NCBI RefSeq assembly: GCF_037975245.1
Contig: NC_092577.1
Coordinates: 5,983,001-6,047,000, forward strand
Origin: Apostichopus japonicus
Lineage: Eukaryota > Echinodermata > Holothuroidea > Aspidochirotida > Stichopodidae
Reading direction: 5' to 3'
Length of the DNA: 64,000 nucleotides
Part shown: one piece after another, positions 40,953 through 52,765 of the stretch
Layout of the letters: every line of letters starts with the position of its first letter
Numbering within the stretch: the stretch's first letter is position 1
Program-made: the position numbers and the translations under genes
Notes under the pieces: generated by a model
What the model was told of the DNA's origin: nothing
The model's input: the letters and a program-made list of their open reading frames with translations, nothing else
Databases searched by the model: none

Positions 40953-41207
40953 CTAGTTGGAGATTTTATCTACCGAAAGAGGCCATTTCCATGTTGTGGT
41001 GGTCGCAGGCACCATATTTGTAACCTCTCCTGGGTACAGTACATCATCTAATTTTACAACAACCCAGTCTTCTACCTTAATATGAGAGGTCAGAGCTGGA
41101 ACTACAACATAAGTAACTGACATTAGTGGATCTCCTTCAGTATTTATGTGGTTTTCCACATACACATCTTGCCACCTTCTGCCTTTACCACATGGATTTA
41201 TATCCAT
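40953..41207 (-). pseudogene. Transposon-derived coding remnant, Tudor-like C-terminal domain
   Basis: An 84-codon frame inside the TIR-bounded element at 39407-41993. The central part, IKVEDWVVVKLDDVLYPGEV, followed by a W-K-W-P box and DKI, resembles the short beta-barrel tail (a gDWVlVkydg.lYPGeV pattern, then WKWP..DeI) that I know from proteins encoded by invertebrate DNA transposons and their host-derived relatives. No transposase catalytic region is visible next to it, so I read it as a surviving last exon or a decayed copy. The family assignment is from memory of the pattern and is tentative. Confidence 0.4.
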
Positions 41208-42006
41208 GGATTAATTTTTTTAATCCAAATTCCCAAAAGTGACTAAAATGTTACCAAAAAGCTTAAAATTATAACCAAAAATGTAGAAATGAAAATACAT
41301 TAGAAGTATTCTGTATTAACTAGTCTAGAGAAACTTGTTTACTCCTAATTAAGAAACTATTTAGCTACTGCAGCACTTAAACTGAGATATTTCGCAAAAC
41401 TAGTCTGTAGGACTTTTTATGTACAAGTGAACACTTAGATTCTATTTTTATGTGGAATAGACCCCTCCCCTACCCCCAATCTCAATATAATGAACTTGTA
41501 AAGATATCCTTAGCCTGTGTTACCTTGTATCTTTGGAAACTGTGAGAGGAAACTGAGCAGTTTCACACGTGCGACTTACGTGACAATTTTTTATGACTTA
41601 CGTGACGTCGCTAATTTGCATACGAATACCGGTATTAAACGAATATCAATTAAATTTTACCTTGAAGTTATTCCTCAATGTGTCTTTTTCAGATGTAATA
41701 GGCAACTTAACAGATTTTTCTCAATACTTCACAGGATTTATTGATTTCTTTCAAAAAGTTGAAATTCTTCATTTCTCTCAGTGACTTACGTGACGCAAGT
41801 TGAGGGCGCTATAATTCGCAATGGGAAAGCATTAACGTTTTGCAGTGGTGACAGAATTTATTGTAGGTATTCAAAGTTCAGGAATGATAGGCATATGACT
41901 TTACTCTAGACTTGCACTGAACTGGAGATTGAAAACAAGTACATACAGTAAAATGTCTCTCTGATTTGTGACTTACGTGACGTGGAATGGCCCTGTACAG
42001 TATACA

Positions 42007-42345
42007 CACTGTACACGTATGTACTGGTTAAACATTCCTTTTAAATAATTAAAAGTCTTTTAATTTAGTGAATTAGCAATTTAAGCATACACTACATTGC
42101 AAATATTTAAAAAGACATTGAAATATGCAGTGTGCACTATATATGTGTGTACATGTTCAGTACAGTGTTATTTTACACCAAGCACCATTAAATACACACT
42201 GTCCAAAATCATGTACAGTAAACACTGTACATGTATGTACTGGTTAAACAGTCCTTTTAAATTATTGACAGTCTTTTAATTTACTGAATTAGCAAAAGCA
42301 TTCACTACATAGCAAATATTTAAAATGACATTGAAATATGCACAG
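42007..42345. repeat. Direct repeat, about 120 bp, offset 216 bp
   Basis: cactgtacacgtatgtactgg at 42007 recurs with one change at 42223, followed by matching sequence to about 42135 and 42345. Confidence 0.85.
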
Positions 42346-42452
42346 TATTGAATGGAATGACCAGTACATATACATGTACAGTGTGTACTGTACATGATTG
42401 TGGACAGTGTGTATTTATTTAGTGCTTGGTGTAAAATAACACTGTACTGAAC
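42155..42452. repeat. Inverted repeat with about 90-bp arms
   Basis: 42155-42243 is the near reverse complement of 42361-42452, with a spacer of about 117 bases. It can form a long cruciform or hairpin transcript. It overlaps the direct repeat, so the region is a tangle of duplications. Confidence 0.85.
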
Positions 42453-42852
42453 ATATACGTTAGCTCTACAGAAACATGCTTGCAAGGGCAAACAGTGGTA
42501 ACGTATCTTTATTCAAGGAGGCCATGTTAAACAACATTAGAAACTATTGAAATGTTATTAATTAAAGGTGTTCTGTCTAAAACTCTGACTCCCTCCAACC
42601 CCCCCCCCCAACACCCTCCCCATAGTGCACTATGCAGATTTGTATACAGTATGTGACTTACTTTTACTGCATAGAGACTGCATAAACATGCATTTAAGGT
42701 ATACTTAATTATTTGGTATGGTTATCTTCTGCTTCAAATTGTCTGTATGCATGTAACCCACCCACTTCCACCCACATCCTCTACCCAACATATCAGAATA
42801 GAAAATGAATGTGAACCAGTGCGTACAGTGTGCACTATATATGTATATATAT

Positions 42853-42990
42853 ATGCAAATGAGAAAAGCTTCATCCAATGAAATTGCAGCAGCACTGTGG
42901 ACTTTGGACTGTTGTTATGTCATGTGTGTATGGCATGACAACAGTGTTATATGCAAATGAGGAAAGCTTCATCCAATGAAATTGCAGCAT
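42853..42990. repeat. Short direct repeat, about 38 bp, offset 99 bp
   Basis: gcttcatccaatgaaattgc with flanking atgcaaatgag occurs twice. Confidence 0.85.
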
Positions 42991-43007
42991 CCATGGAAAT
43001 GCAGAAT

Positions 43008-43598
43008 GTCACACACGTGACCCAACAATGTCACACACGTGACCAAAAAATTCATGGCAGTAAAACTGATTTAAAGTAATTCCTATGGAATATCAAATCA
43101 GTGCTGTTCTGTGGTCATTACTAGAGTCAACATTTGCACTGCAAAATTGCATACTATGGAATGAAAATTCAAAATGTCATACACGTGACCCAACAATGTC
43201 ACATACGTGACCAAATTTTTTTTTCGCTTATGTAGTATTATGCTAATTTTTAGAAGTGAAATATTTAGGTGAAATGTCTTGTTAGAATGGAAACACATTA
43301 AGGTAGTAACATGAGAAATTAGGTTTATCCGGCCCTGTTAGAAACTGAGGAATTTGCCAATGTTTTTTGTCCAAAAAAGCCAGTTTCATTTCACGTCACA
43401 CACGTAAAAGACCTTTATATAACCTATCCCAGCACATGAATGTTCTGATTTTGGCTAAGCCATATGGTTTGGTAAAAGAGTCCCCCTAGTGCATATTTAA
43501 GTACTACATTCAACCCAACTTTCTTTACCTAAAAGTAGTTACTTAGTGGTAAAGTGCAGATCTCCCCATTATTCGTCACACGTGACCGAGAATGGCCC
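43008..43598. mobile_element. Right part of a second element with gtcacacacgtgac motifs
   Basis: gtcacacacgtgac or single-base variants at 43008, 43030, 43176, 43198, 43395 (partial) and near 43574. The end is gagaatggccc, related to gtggaatggccc of the neighbour. A left end was not found, so it may be a sister or a rearranged part of the 39407-41993 element. Confidence 0.5.
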
Positions 43599-43617
43599 TT
43601 TTACTAATTTTACTTTG

Positions 43618-46600
43618 TAATTTATTTTGAAACTACATGAGCATACCGTATGTTTATATTAGCTGTGTTATTTCTATGTGTTTGACAATGTTACATGACC
43701 GAATTCTGCTACTAGCAGACTTAGTTATGACAATTTAAATGAATAATAACATTTTAACTGGTGACCATATGCATTTTGTTTTTCTCATCATCAGGTAAAC
43801 TTGAATTATTCAGTCCTGAGATCAGCCTTTTTAGGGATTTACCAGTTTCATATCCGGAGTACAGCTCTTGGAAGAAATGTGTACAGTTTACATGAGCAGG
43901 GTAATGATTGTATGGTCCACCACCTGATTCTTACCCACCCACCCAATCCTCTCCCTCTGCCATGCGAATGCAAGTGTTTAGGTGGATATTCTTACTCCAT
44001 AATGTGTCAGATGATCCCTAAAGGGACATTTCCTCACCAGAAAGTCCTTCATCCAGCACTCCCTACCCCCCAAACCCCCTTCAATTTAAATCACTGCAAA
44101 ACAAGACATAACATATTAACAATCTAAGTTTAGATACCTCTAAAGGTTGTGTCTTAGACTGACGGATTCTGTGAGACCTCTTTTGTTCAGTGTTTCTCTA
44201 ATTGTAGCATCATCTCTACAAATTGTACCATAACTGTATGTTTCAAGAGGAGTAAATTCTGATGTGATTTCTATATTATAGCCATGGTCATCTCCAATCT
44301 TTATAATCTGACCAATGATAATGGTCATTAGACATCCATTGTTTCATTATGAAATAGTTCATTCCCATTTCAGCATCTAATGCTAATGAAGGCTTTCTGT
44401 TGCCACTGTCTCCAGGTTGAGTGGATATTATGTAATTTATGACAAGGTCCACCTATCTCATCATATTAAATAGATGTCATGGATAATTATTAGAGGTATT
44501 GATTATTGACAAGCAACAGTTTATGATTCTATCACAGAAGATCATACAACACAATATGACAAGTTCTTGTAGGATTCAGCATGTTATGTCATCTGACATT
44601 CTTAATGCATTTTGTATTATTTTAATGTTCTTAAAGCTATTGTTTAGTTCAGTAATTATGTTATAAGTCTGTGTAAGGGGGGGGGGGGGGTCAGGTTGCT
44701 GTCTATTGACAAAGGTGGAAATGAAGTTACTGGGACGGTTGTGGAAGCAAAGACAACAACATTTATGTATTAAAGCAGCCTCAGCTTGACACTGGTATAC
44801 TGATTGTTTGACAAAAGCAATCCAGACCAGTAATTAGGCCTAACTTTGCTTGACTTCAAACAAAATTAGGGATTTGGTGTTAAAACAAAAAACCAACATG
44901 TTAAAAGTACCAAACTAGAAAGTGTGCTGATCAATGAGCCTAATCCAAAGGATTACAAACATGTTACCAAATTTAACCTCTTTTTTGGTTATGGGTAATT
45001 TTTAGAAACTGTTCAACTTGAAAATATAAAAAGTGCCTTTCAATGAAATGAAATAAATTTGCAGTCTATTGAGTTGTTTCAGTGACACAATGTCATTTTA
45101 GCATTAGCTTGTATATCTGTGAGCAATAGGAAGACTGTGGAGTAAATATTGTAAAGACATACTCAATAACAATGGACTTTATTGTTTACATTCAAACATA
45201 TCTTGTTCTGATATTCTCAATATAGAATTAGTGACAACTGATTCTCTCCTTTCCTCCTCATTAGGTAAATGTGGATTAATGATCAGTCTTATGACGATCG
45301 TTGGAGGTCACATGATGCGGATCTTGCACAGAATGGTTTACAATACGCTGATGGTAATGTAAGTGTATAATTAGTGTATAGCAGGACTGGTATGCTGGGT
45401 TGTAGTTATAATTAGATTTTGAGTCTGGGTATAAAGTAACTTTGTTACTGCCTAATCCTGGGGAAACAGTAATTGTTTTGAATCTTTCTTGATCAGCAAA
45501 TTCCCTAAGAGCCAGAGGGGAAGATAAAGGCAACCTATATATGTACACCATATAATTAGGCACTGAATGCCATACATTGTATTGCTTACCAATGTGTAAA
45601 AGTACACAAAAAGGTGTATATGTTAATGAGCTGGGTCCCCTTTATTAATAGGCAGCAAAGAGGTAGTAACATGTATGATAGGCTTTTAAACAATCAATTT
45701 AGTTCATAAGTTTATGGCCCCGTACTATTAAATAGAGTCACTTCAAACAACACAAGACCCATACCAACACTACATTAGAACACTTCTAAAGTCTGCTTTA
45801 TATTAGGAGGAGAACTGTACTTACTGTTATATCTCAGTTACAAACTAAAGAATGAATTGTCACAAGTAGTTAAACTTGACCAAAGCTATAGTAAGGCTTC
45901 CATTGGTTCATTAGTTACGTTAGATCTATCTTCTCATTTGAGTTTTCATCAACTTCAATATCCCAAGACTAAAGTAAGCTATTTGAATAGGGTTAGTTTT
46001 CTTGAAGGTAGCCTGTAAGCTCCTCCCAGTATTAGGAGTACCTATGTGAGATTATTTCCTTTTGATATACACCCAAGATTTGCCAAGGCTAAGAAATTTA
46101 TAGAAATGTTAATATGTGACATACTTCTGCATCATTCTGTTTTAATGGAGACATGTATTAAGTGAGTTTGTTACTATATATAATGTAAGAGTGAACAAAA
46201 CCCTGCACAACTGCCCCCGCAAGTGAATCAGTTATGTTGTTACTATGATCACAATATCTGAAGCCTATGTGCTGCCACTTGCTATATGTCACAATTAGGT
46301 CTTTGTTTAATAAAATGTAGAGTGACTAACAGGAACAATTTCTCCTTTTCTATCCTAACCATTCCTACCCTTCCCATATCAGTGCATCCAAACCCAAGAA
46401 AATTTGATGCAAAATTTAAATCTGAAAATAATCTAGACTTTATGCCATTTGCCAATGAACTATATACTAAGGGATTGCAAGTGGAAGTCTTTGGCTGGTT
46501 TACTGTAATGTGTGTATATGTTGCTGTCAGTCAGTAATACAAGACATGCATATAGCCTCTGGACCCTAAGCATGTCCTCAGAGTAAAAACCAAAGTAATT

Positions 46601-47060
46601 CAGAATTCCATTTTTAGCCATTGTTCAATGGTGTTGAAGGGTGCTCGTAATATGTTCTGTCTGAGATGTAAATTATTTGCACTTCAGTTATAGTACTGAC
46701 CATTTAAGAGATATTTCAGCAAACTCAAGCACATATGTTTTCTACATTGATTTCCTGTTGCGATACTATAGAAGATTTGGTAGAAAAATTCCAGCAGTTG
46801 TCAAAAGTTGTTTTATATTGGGGGGGGGGGGGGGCTTCAAAACTCTCGGGAGGTAACATGGAGTTGATCAGTTAGCACTACAAATGTTGTAAATAAATAG
46901 TTGTGTTGATTACCTCAGATGCAAAACATATTCCTAAAGAGCAGCTTTAAATAAAGGCAAAGATGCTTTGGATAATGATATTACTCCTGTGCTGCTAGCT
47001 ATGTCAGTCAAACAAACCCAAAAATGAAACAGAAATAGGACAAATATATGCTGCTCTGAG
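43618..47060. repeat. Large direct duplication, copy B (3.4 kb)
   Basis: Matches copy A, with about 500 extra bases around 45530-46035 and a G run at 44679-44691. It holds the candidate exon 46383-46504, whose counterpart in copy A is shorter. Confidence 0.88.
46383..46504 (+). CDS. Candidate exon, product not recognised
   Basis: A possible internal exon starting after a pyrimidine-rich stretch ending catatcag and ending before gtaatg. It is read from phase 1 to phase 0 with 40 open codons, including LDFMPFANELYTKGLQVEV. A diverged copy with the same open frame lies near 38877 in the duplicated block (FKSGDNLVFMPFSNE). That the frame is open in both copies is mild support for coding. It joins in phase to the candidate exons at 47220 and 48803. 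I do not recognise the family. Confidence 0.35.
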
Positions 47061-47219
47061 ATTACAGCTATATAAATATTCATATATACTTATTAATAAG
47101 ACACAAGGAAAGGTATTGATGTCTGCTACAAAAATGATCACAGACCTGATGAATATTCACCTTGACAAATCTAGTGAATGGAAAGTTGAGTTATTTTGTA
47201 TTTTCTCTCTAACCTCCAG

Positions 47220-47330
47220 GTGATACAGTTATCAACATTTCTTCTGTACATTTTCTCCAAGAAATTGAAAGAAAAACTCAAGTGGGAGCACATCACTGAT
47301 GACATAACTTCCTTTGTGGATGAGAGTCTG
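47220..47330 (+). CDS. Candidate exon, product not recognised
   Basis: 111 bp or 37 codons, phase 0 at both ends, bounded by tttctctctaacctccag and gtgagtc. The predicted segment includes FSKKLKEKLKWEHITDDI and then TSFVDESL, a helical, charged sequence with normal protein composition, unlike the low-complexity frames nearby. It follows the candidate exon at 46383 in phase and leads into the one at 48803. It could be part of an alpha-helical repeat protein, but I have no family match. Confidence 0.45.
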
Positions 47331-48802
47331 GTGAGTCTTCACATAATTATTTCTCAAAAGTCAGTTTGTGAAATGGTAATAGTTTGTGTTGGATACCCTC
47401 TGATCAAATCTACAGGCCATATATAGGTGAAGACTGCTTGCCTTATTAGCTTCATCAATAACATCAAATGCACTTTTTAAGATTCCACTTGTTTAATTGT
47501 GTAGAGGTAATAACATTTAATGAAATGAATTACTATATTGTAGTATTGATCAAAGATATCTCAGTTACTGAAAGATTCCTAAATTATCCCTAAATTATTA
47601 CCTTTTTAGAAAATAAAAATTTCCCATATGCCAGGCAAGCTAAGTTTTTGTAGTATGTACTTTGGTCTGATCATGGATGTGTTTGGAATTAAGAAACTAT
47701 GAAGTATCAAGTCCTTGAAGTTATATGTGCATTGCCATCTGTATTCCTGGTATCGTTTTGAGCCATTAATACAATAAATCAGATGAGAGCGAATGAATTA
47801 GGGATTCTCCCGGCATCTGCCATCAGTAATTGCTATATTTAGATCTTACATTCCCATATAACTAGTATTGCCAGTAATCATAGCTTTAAAACAACTTTTG
47901 AATATGCATGAAGCCATGATATGCCATGTTCACTGCTATTCTAGATAGACCTTATTAACATTTTACTCTTAGCTCTTTTCATTGCTCATAGGAAATTGTT
48001 CTAACCTGCACACTTTCAATGTTGTATACATTGGCAAGATTTAAAGTTGTATTACACAAATGTAGTAATAATAATGATGATTGACCCATTCCTAGCATGG
48101 ATGTAGGCCAAATGCCCTGCCCGCCCCCATTTGTGACATGACACAATAGGCATCAATTAGACCTTAAACCAGCCTTTCCTTTCACCCTTCAAAATGATAA
48201 CAAGTCAAAGCACAAACTGTTTCGATATGACTTATTGATGGACTAATACCAAATGAGATGTTATTTATCGGAACCTGAGATGTAGTTGTTTCTCTTTGGC
48301 TAACAAGATATTGCATATACAGGTCACTTTATTAATTCTAATTTGTTTGGAATGCACAAAATATATTTCTTTCCAACTCTTGGTACATTGGTATGGTATG
48401 GTGCTTTGCTACAAGCTACAATCTTTCTGTGAACATTTTGTTGACATGCTACTGTATTTGCTGTGTATGTTTTGCGCATTGAATAAACAAAGCCTATTCA
48501 CCTTGTTAGCCCCAAACACAAATTGTATTGATCCCATCACGAAATACTCTATCAGTGGAAACAAATATACCTTGATTTTCTCCATTATATTATTCATTGA
48601 ATACATATATTACACTAAGCCATTCTTTTGTTTTACAACTTTCAGAACCCAATCTCCAATAATGACAAATAGTTATATTGTTGAGATTGCATAGCACAGT
48701 CACATAGTATCGAATCTGCTAGAAAAGGTTAGATAATAGTAATGACACTTTCTATCTTTGTAGAGATTGTTATGTTTCTTTATTCACATTTTTTATTTGT
48801 AG

Positions 48803-48916
48803 ATTCAGACGTACGTCTACTCAAGTCTTCAGTCTAGAATTGATGTAATATCTAACACTGACATTCCAGTAGAGAGGGCTTTTCTTGTTTGTGTGAGATG
48901 TGCATTGTTAGCATCT
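48803..48916 (+). CDS. Candidate exon, product not recognised
   Basis: 114 bp or 38 codons, phase 0 at both ends. The acceptor is a T-rich run ending tttgtag and the donor is gtaagt. The translation begins IQTYVYSSLQSRIDVISN and ends VERAFLVCVRCALLAS, an amphipathic helical composition. Together with 46383 and 47220 it gives about 115 residues of phase-consistent plus-strand coding sequence. The next downstream exon would lie beyond the 49-54 kb minisatellite, but I could not find it. Confidence 0.5.
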
Positions 48917-49030
48917 GTAAGTTAATAGTCATTGATGGATTTATATCTTTTAGTGGTATTATTTATGTTACTCCCTTCCCCTAATGCCCATCTTTATTTC
49001 ATAATGATTTTTCTTCATTTATGATTTTCT

Positions 49031-49280
49031 AATGTAACATTATTACATATTTCGTTGTCAGAATATGCTATGATGGTTTGTTGACTAGTTACAGTACTTA
49101 AATGTGCTACAGTATATTATTTATTTTAACCATAAAATCCAATAACTAAGTTTCTATCTCTTTTATATTTGCTTTAGTGGATGGGGGGGGGGGGGGGGGG
49201 GTGGGGTAGGGTGTTGGCAGGGTGGCATGACGTGTAAAAACGTTGAGCTAATATGTGCATATGAGTAATTTAGTTAAGCT
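49031..49280. repeat. Left flank of the minisatellite, duplicated at 53608-53830
   Basis: The same order of words (gttgtcagaatatgc, gactagttac, cataaaatc, ggcagggtggcatga) occurs at 53608-53830. A G run of about 19 bases at 49183 is unique to this copy. Confidence 0.85.
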
Positions 49281-50655
49281 GTATAATGGGTTCATTGACA
49301 AACGTGGTATTTATAATGGGTTGATTGGCATGCATGGTAGGTATAATGGGTTGATTAGCATACATGATATGAATAATGGGTTGGTTGGCATACATGGTAT
49401 GAATTATGAGTTGATTGGCATACATGGTATGTATAATTGGTTGATTGGCATACATGGTATGTATAATGAGTTTATTGGCATACATGTATAATGGGTTGAT
49501 TGGCATACATGGTATGTGTGATAGGTTGATTGGCATACATGGTATGTAAGGGTTGATTGGCATACATGGTATGTATAATGGGTTGATTGGCATACATGGT
49601 ATGTATAATGGGTTGATTGGCATACATGGTATGTATAATGGGTTGATCGGCATACATGGTATTTATAATGGGTGATTGGCATACATGGTATTTATAATGG
49701 GTGATTGGCATACATGGTATGTAAAATGGGTTGATTGGCATACGTGGTATGTATGATGGGTTGATTGGCATACATGGTATGTATGATGTTTTGATTGGCA
49801 TACATGGTATGTATAATGGGTTGATTGGCATACATGGTAGGTACAATGGGTGGATTGGCATACATGGTATGTATAATGAGTTTATTGGCATACATGGTAT
49901 GTATAATGGGTTGATTGGCATACATGGTATGTATAGTGGGTGATTGGCATTGACATGTATAATGGGTTGATTGGCATACATGGTATGTATAGTGGGTGAT
50001 TGGCATACATGGTATGTATGATGGGTTGATTGGCGTACACGGTATTTATAGTGGGTGATTGGCATTTACATGTATAATGGGTTGATTGGCATACATGTAT
50101 AATGGGTTGATTGGCAAACATGGTATGTGTGATAGGTTGATTGGCATACATGGTATGTATGAAGGGTTGATTGCATACATGTATAATGGGTTGGTTGGCA
50201 TATATGGTATGTATAATTGGTGGATTGGCAGGTACATGGTATGTATAATGAGTTTATTGGCATACATGGTATGTATAATGGGTTGATTGGCATATGTACA
50301 TGGTATGTATAGTGGGTGATTGGCATTTACATGTGTAATGGGTTGATTGGCATACATGTATAATGGGTTGATTGGCATACATGGTATGTGTGATAGGTTG
50401 ATTGGCTTACATGGTATGTATGAAGGGTTGATTGGCATACATGGTACAGTATGTATAATGGGTTGATTGGCATACATGATATGTATAGTGGGTCGATTGG
50501 CATACATGGTATTTATAATGGGTGATTGGCATACATGAAATTTATAATGGGTGATTGGCATACATGGTATGTAAAATGGGTTGATTGGCATAAATGGTAT
50601 GTATGATGGGTTGATTGGCAAACATGGTATGTATGATGTTTTGATTGGCATTCAT
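49281..50655. repeat. 30-bp minisatellite, array 1, roughly 45 units
   Basis: Unit ggttgattggcatacatggt plus atgtataatg. Because 30 is a multiple of 3, long frames stay open on both strands (repeats such as MPINPLYIPC), but these are artefacts of the array. Shortened units occur in a recurring order, giving a higher-order pattern. Confidence 0.97.
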
Positions 50656-52765
50656 TAGTGTTTGCACGGGTTATCCGGGTACCCGCCCGACGTAATACTA
50701 CCCGGTTCCTAATTTATTACCCGAATCCTACGCAAAGTGTGATTTAAAAAAAATTGCAAATCTACGGTTAGGCAGATTTCCCATTGACTTAGTGTGGTGT
50801 TAGGCTAACATATGTGATCGAAGATAACAGCAATAACTAAGGTACCCGCCCGCGAAATTATTTTTCCCACTTCGACGCGGCCATATTAGCATAATGGGCG
50901 TGGACTATCGGTCGTTGTTACGGCTCATTGGTCTACGTCACAGACTATGCAGTGATATCTCTCGGGTGTTTGTTTGGGTGCTGAAAGTTCTCAATTAAGT
51001 TACATGTCAGGGATTCTAGTACACGTACCAGTGTAATAAATAGTATAGTACAGAGGGACATTGCTATTTAGTCATAGTTAAAGCAGGGAGCTGCTACTCT
51101 AACAGTAACAGCTCCCTGGTTATAGTTAATACAGACGCAAGTGACAACTGTTTAATAAAATGGGTAGAATATTTCAAGTCCGTAACAATACCCAGTAGCG
51201 TACGTAAACTAATGATGAAAGCACGTAGGCTCCTTACTGCCGTTTAAAAGGGGGTTCATTTATAAATGAACAAATAATTTAGAATGATGGATAAAACAAT
51301 ATGGGGCACAATACAATACACGTATCTTTGTAGGTTTTTAGCATTGAAAGGTCAGTGGGCCTACCTGCTGTAATATGAAGTGTAATAATCAATACCACGG
51401 GAGGTTCATTTATAACTTTTCCAGAGCCTGCTGTCACGGGAGGTTCTTTTCCAAACTTTTCCTGACACGGGAGGTTCATAACACATCTAATAAACAAACA
51501 CAGTTTGATTTTGTGATGGAATTTACCTCAAGAGCTCCATAAGACCCGATTGACTGGGAGAAGCAGTCGCACATCATCATGGATCTCATGAAGTCATGTC
51601 TTAGGCCTGAGTATATTGGGCCTGAGTATATTAGCTGAGTATATAATTAAAGAGCTATATACGTAAGAGCTCGAAGTCGAAGTCACAAACTTGCCGGCCT
51701 GTGACGTATTTCATAAGCCACGCCCATGTGGCCGCGTCGAAGTGGGAAAAATAATTTCGCTACCCGCCCGACGTGATACTACCCGGTTTCTAATTTATTA
51801 CCCGAGTCCTACGCAAAGTATGATTTAAAAAAAAAAATGCAAATCTACGGTTAGGCAGATTTCCCATTGACTTAGTGTGGTGTTAGGCTACCATGTGGTT
51901 GAAGATAACAGCAATAACGAAGTATTCCATGGATATCTTATAACTGCGTCACAATTTCAGCTAATAAACAAATGGCTATGCTAGATTACCCCATTGACTT
52001 AGTGTGGTGTTATGCAGCCATGTGGTCGAACGTAACAGTAATAATGAATGTGTTCCATGGATATCTTATAATTGCGTCACAATTTCAACGAATAAAGAGA
52101 TGGTTAGGCTTAGCTAGATTTCTCATGCATTGACTTAGTGTGGTGTTAGGCTACCATGTGGAAGAAATTATTATTTATTCATTCGTTTATTTCATAGAAG
52201 GAAAGGCTGACAAGGAATTTTACGACATGTTTATGGATTGTAGACGGGATAACTAAAATATAATAATCGCAAATGGCTTTTTACTAATCGTGTATTCCAA
52301 ATGCGATCAAATTGCGCGAATCGCGTAATCTCGCGGCTAATGCGAACCCTGGGCCTGCATAATAGATAGTAGTAGTAACAACTGAGCAAAAGCCTAAAGG
52401 GATATTTTATGGTCTGATCCAATAGACGTGGAGAGCAAGCATAAGCAGCGGCGGCAGTGCCATTTTAACAACATTACTACTAATTATATTAATTATATTA
52501 AGTAATTAACAAGTTTATGACAGAAAAAAAGCAAATAGAAATTATTGAGGAAGGTTTTATACCTTACCTTAAACATACGTTTATGAACATGAAAACATTG
52601 TCAGTAGAGAATATAATTCATTTATTATAGCGATTAATATGTAATTTCTTGAAATTCGTGATACACGAGGGTATATAAACAATTTTTTTCCCGGGTACCC
52701 GGATACCCGACGGGTAACGGCTTTCGGGTACCCGGTTCCCGATTTTTGGACCCGTGTAAACACTA
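50656..52765. mobile_element. hAT-like element in the minisatellite, 2110 bp
   Basis: Starts tagtgtttgcacgggt and the inverted right end reads tagtgtttacacgggt. It is flanked by the perfect 8-bp duplication gcattcat (50648-50655 and 52766-52773). It carries internal direct repeats of about 165 bp (from about 50675 and 51761) and a 127-136 bp tandem repeat at about 51865-52160, but no recognised transposase. The element itself is interrupted at 50852-51760. Confidence 0.93.
50852..51760. mobile_element. Mutator-like MITE nested in the hAT, 909 bp
   Basis: The terminal inverted repeat is 32 bases and perfect, beginning gcgaaattatttttcccac, then continues imperfectly with atgggcgtgg. It is flanked by the 9-bp duplication tacccgccc (50843-50851 and 51761-51769). 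A 9-bp duplication with long inverted ends fits the Mutator class. The flanking sequence is itself a tandem repeat, which slightly weakens the target-duplication argument. Non-coding. Confidence 0.85.

Larger units (their letters stand above)
39407..41993. mobile_element. DNA transposon with gacttacgtgac subterminal motifs, 2587 bp
   Basis: The ends are the inverted 12-mer gggccattccac and gtggaatggccc. gacttacgtgac occurs at 39769, 39935, 41573, 41595, 41783 and 41970, plus an inverted partner at 39949. Clustering toward both ends is typical of transposase-binding sites. It contains the coding remnant at 40953-41207. No matching target duplication was found at these exact ends. Confidence 0.65.

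Noticed and set aside
46383-46504. A Sec23/Sec24-like trunk assignment for the candidate exon
   Set aside because: Only a vague resemblance around ANELYTKGLQVEVF, and the following exons do not fit that family.
49281-50655. A CRISPR-like array of short repeats
   Set aside because: Units are contiguous with no unique spacers, and the setting is eukaryotic.
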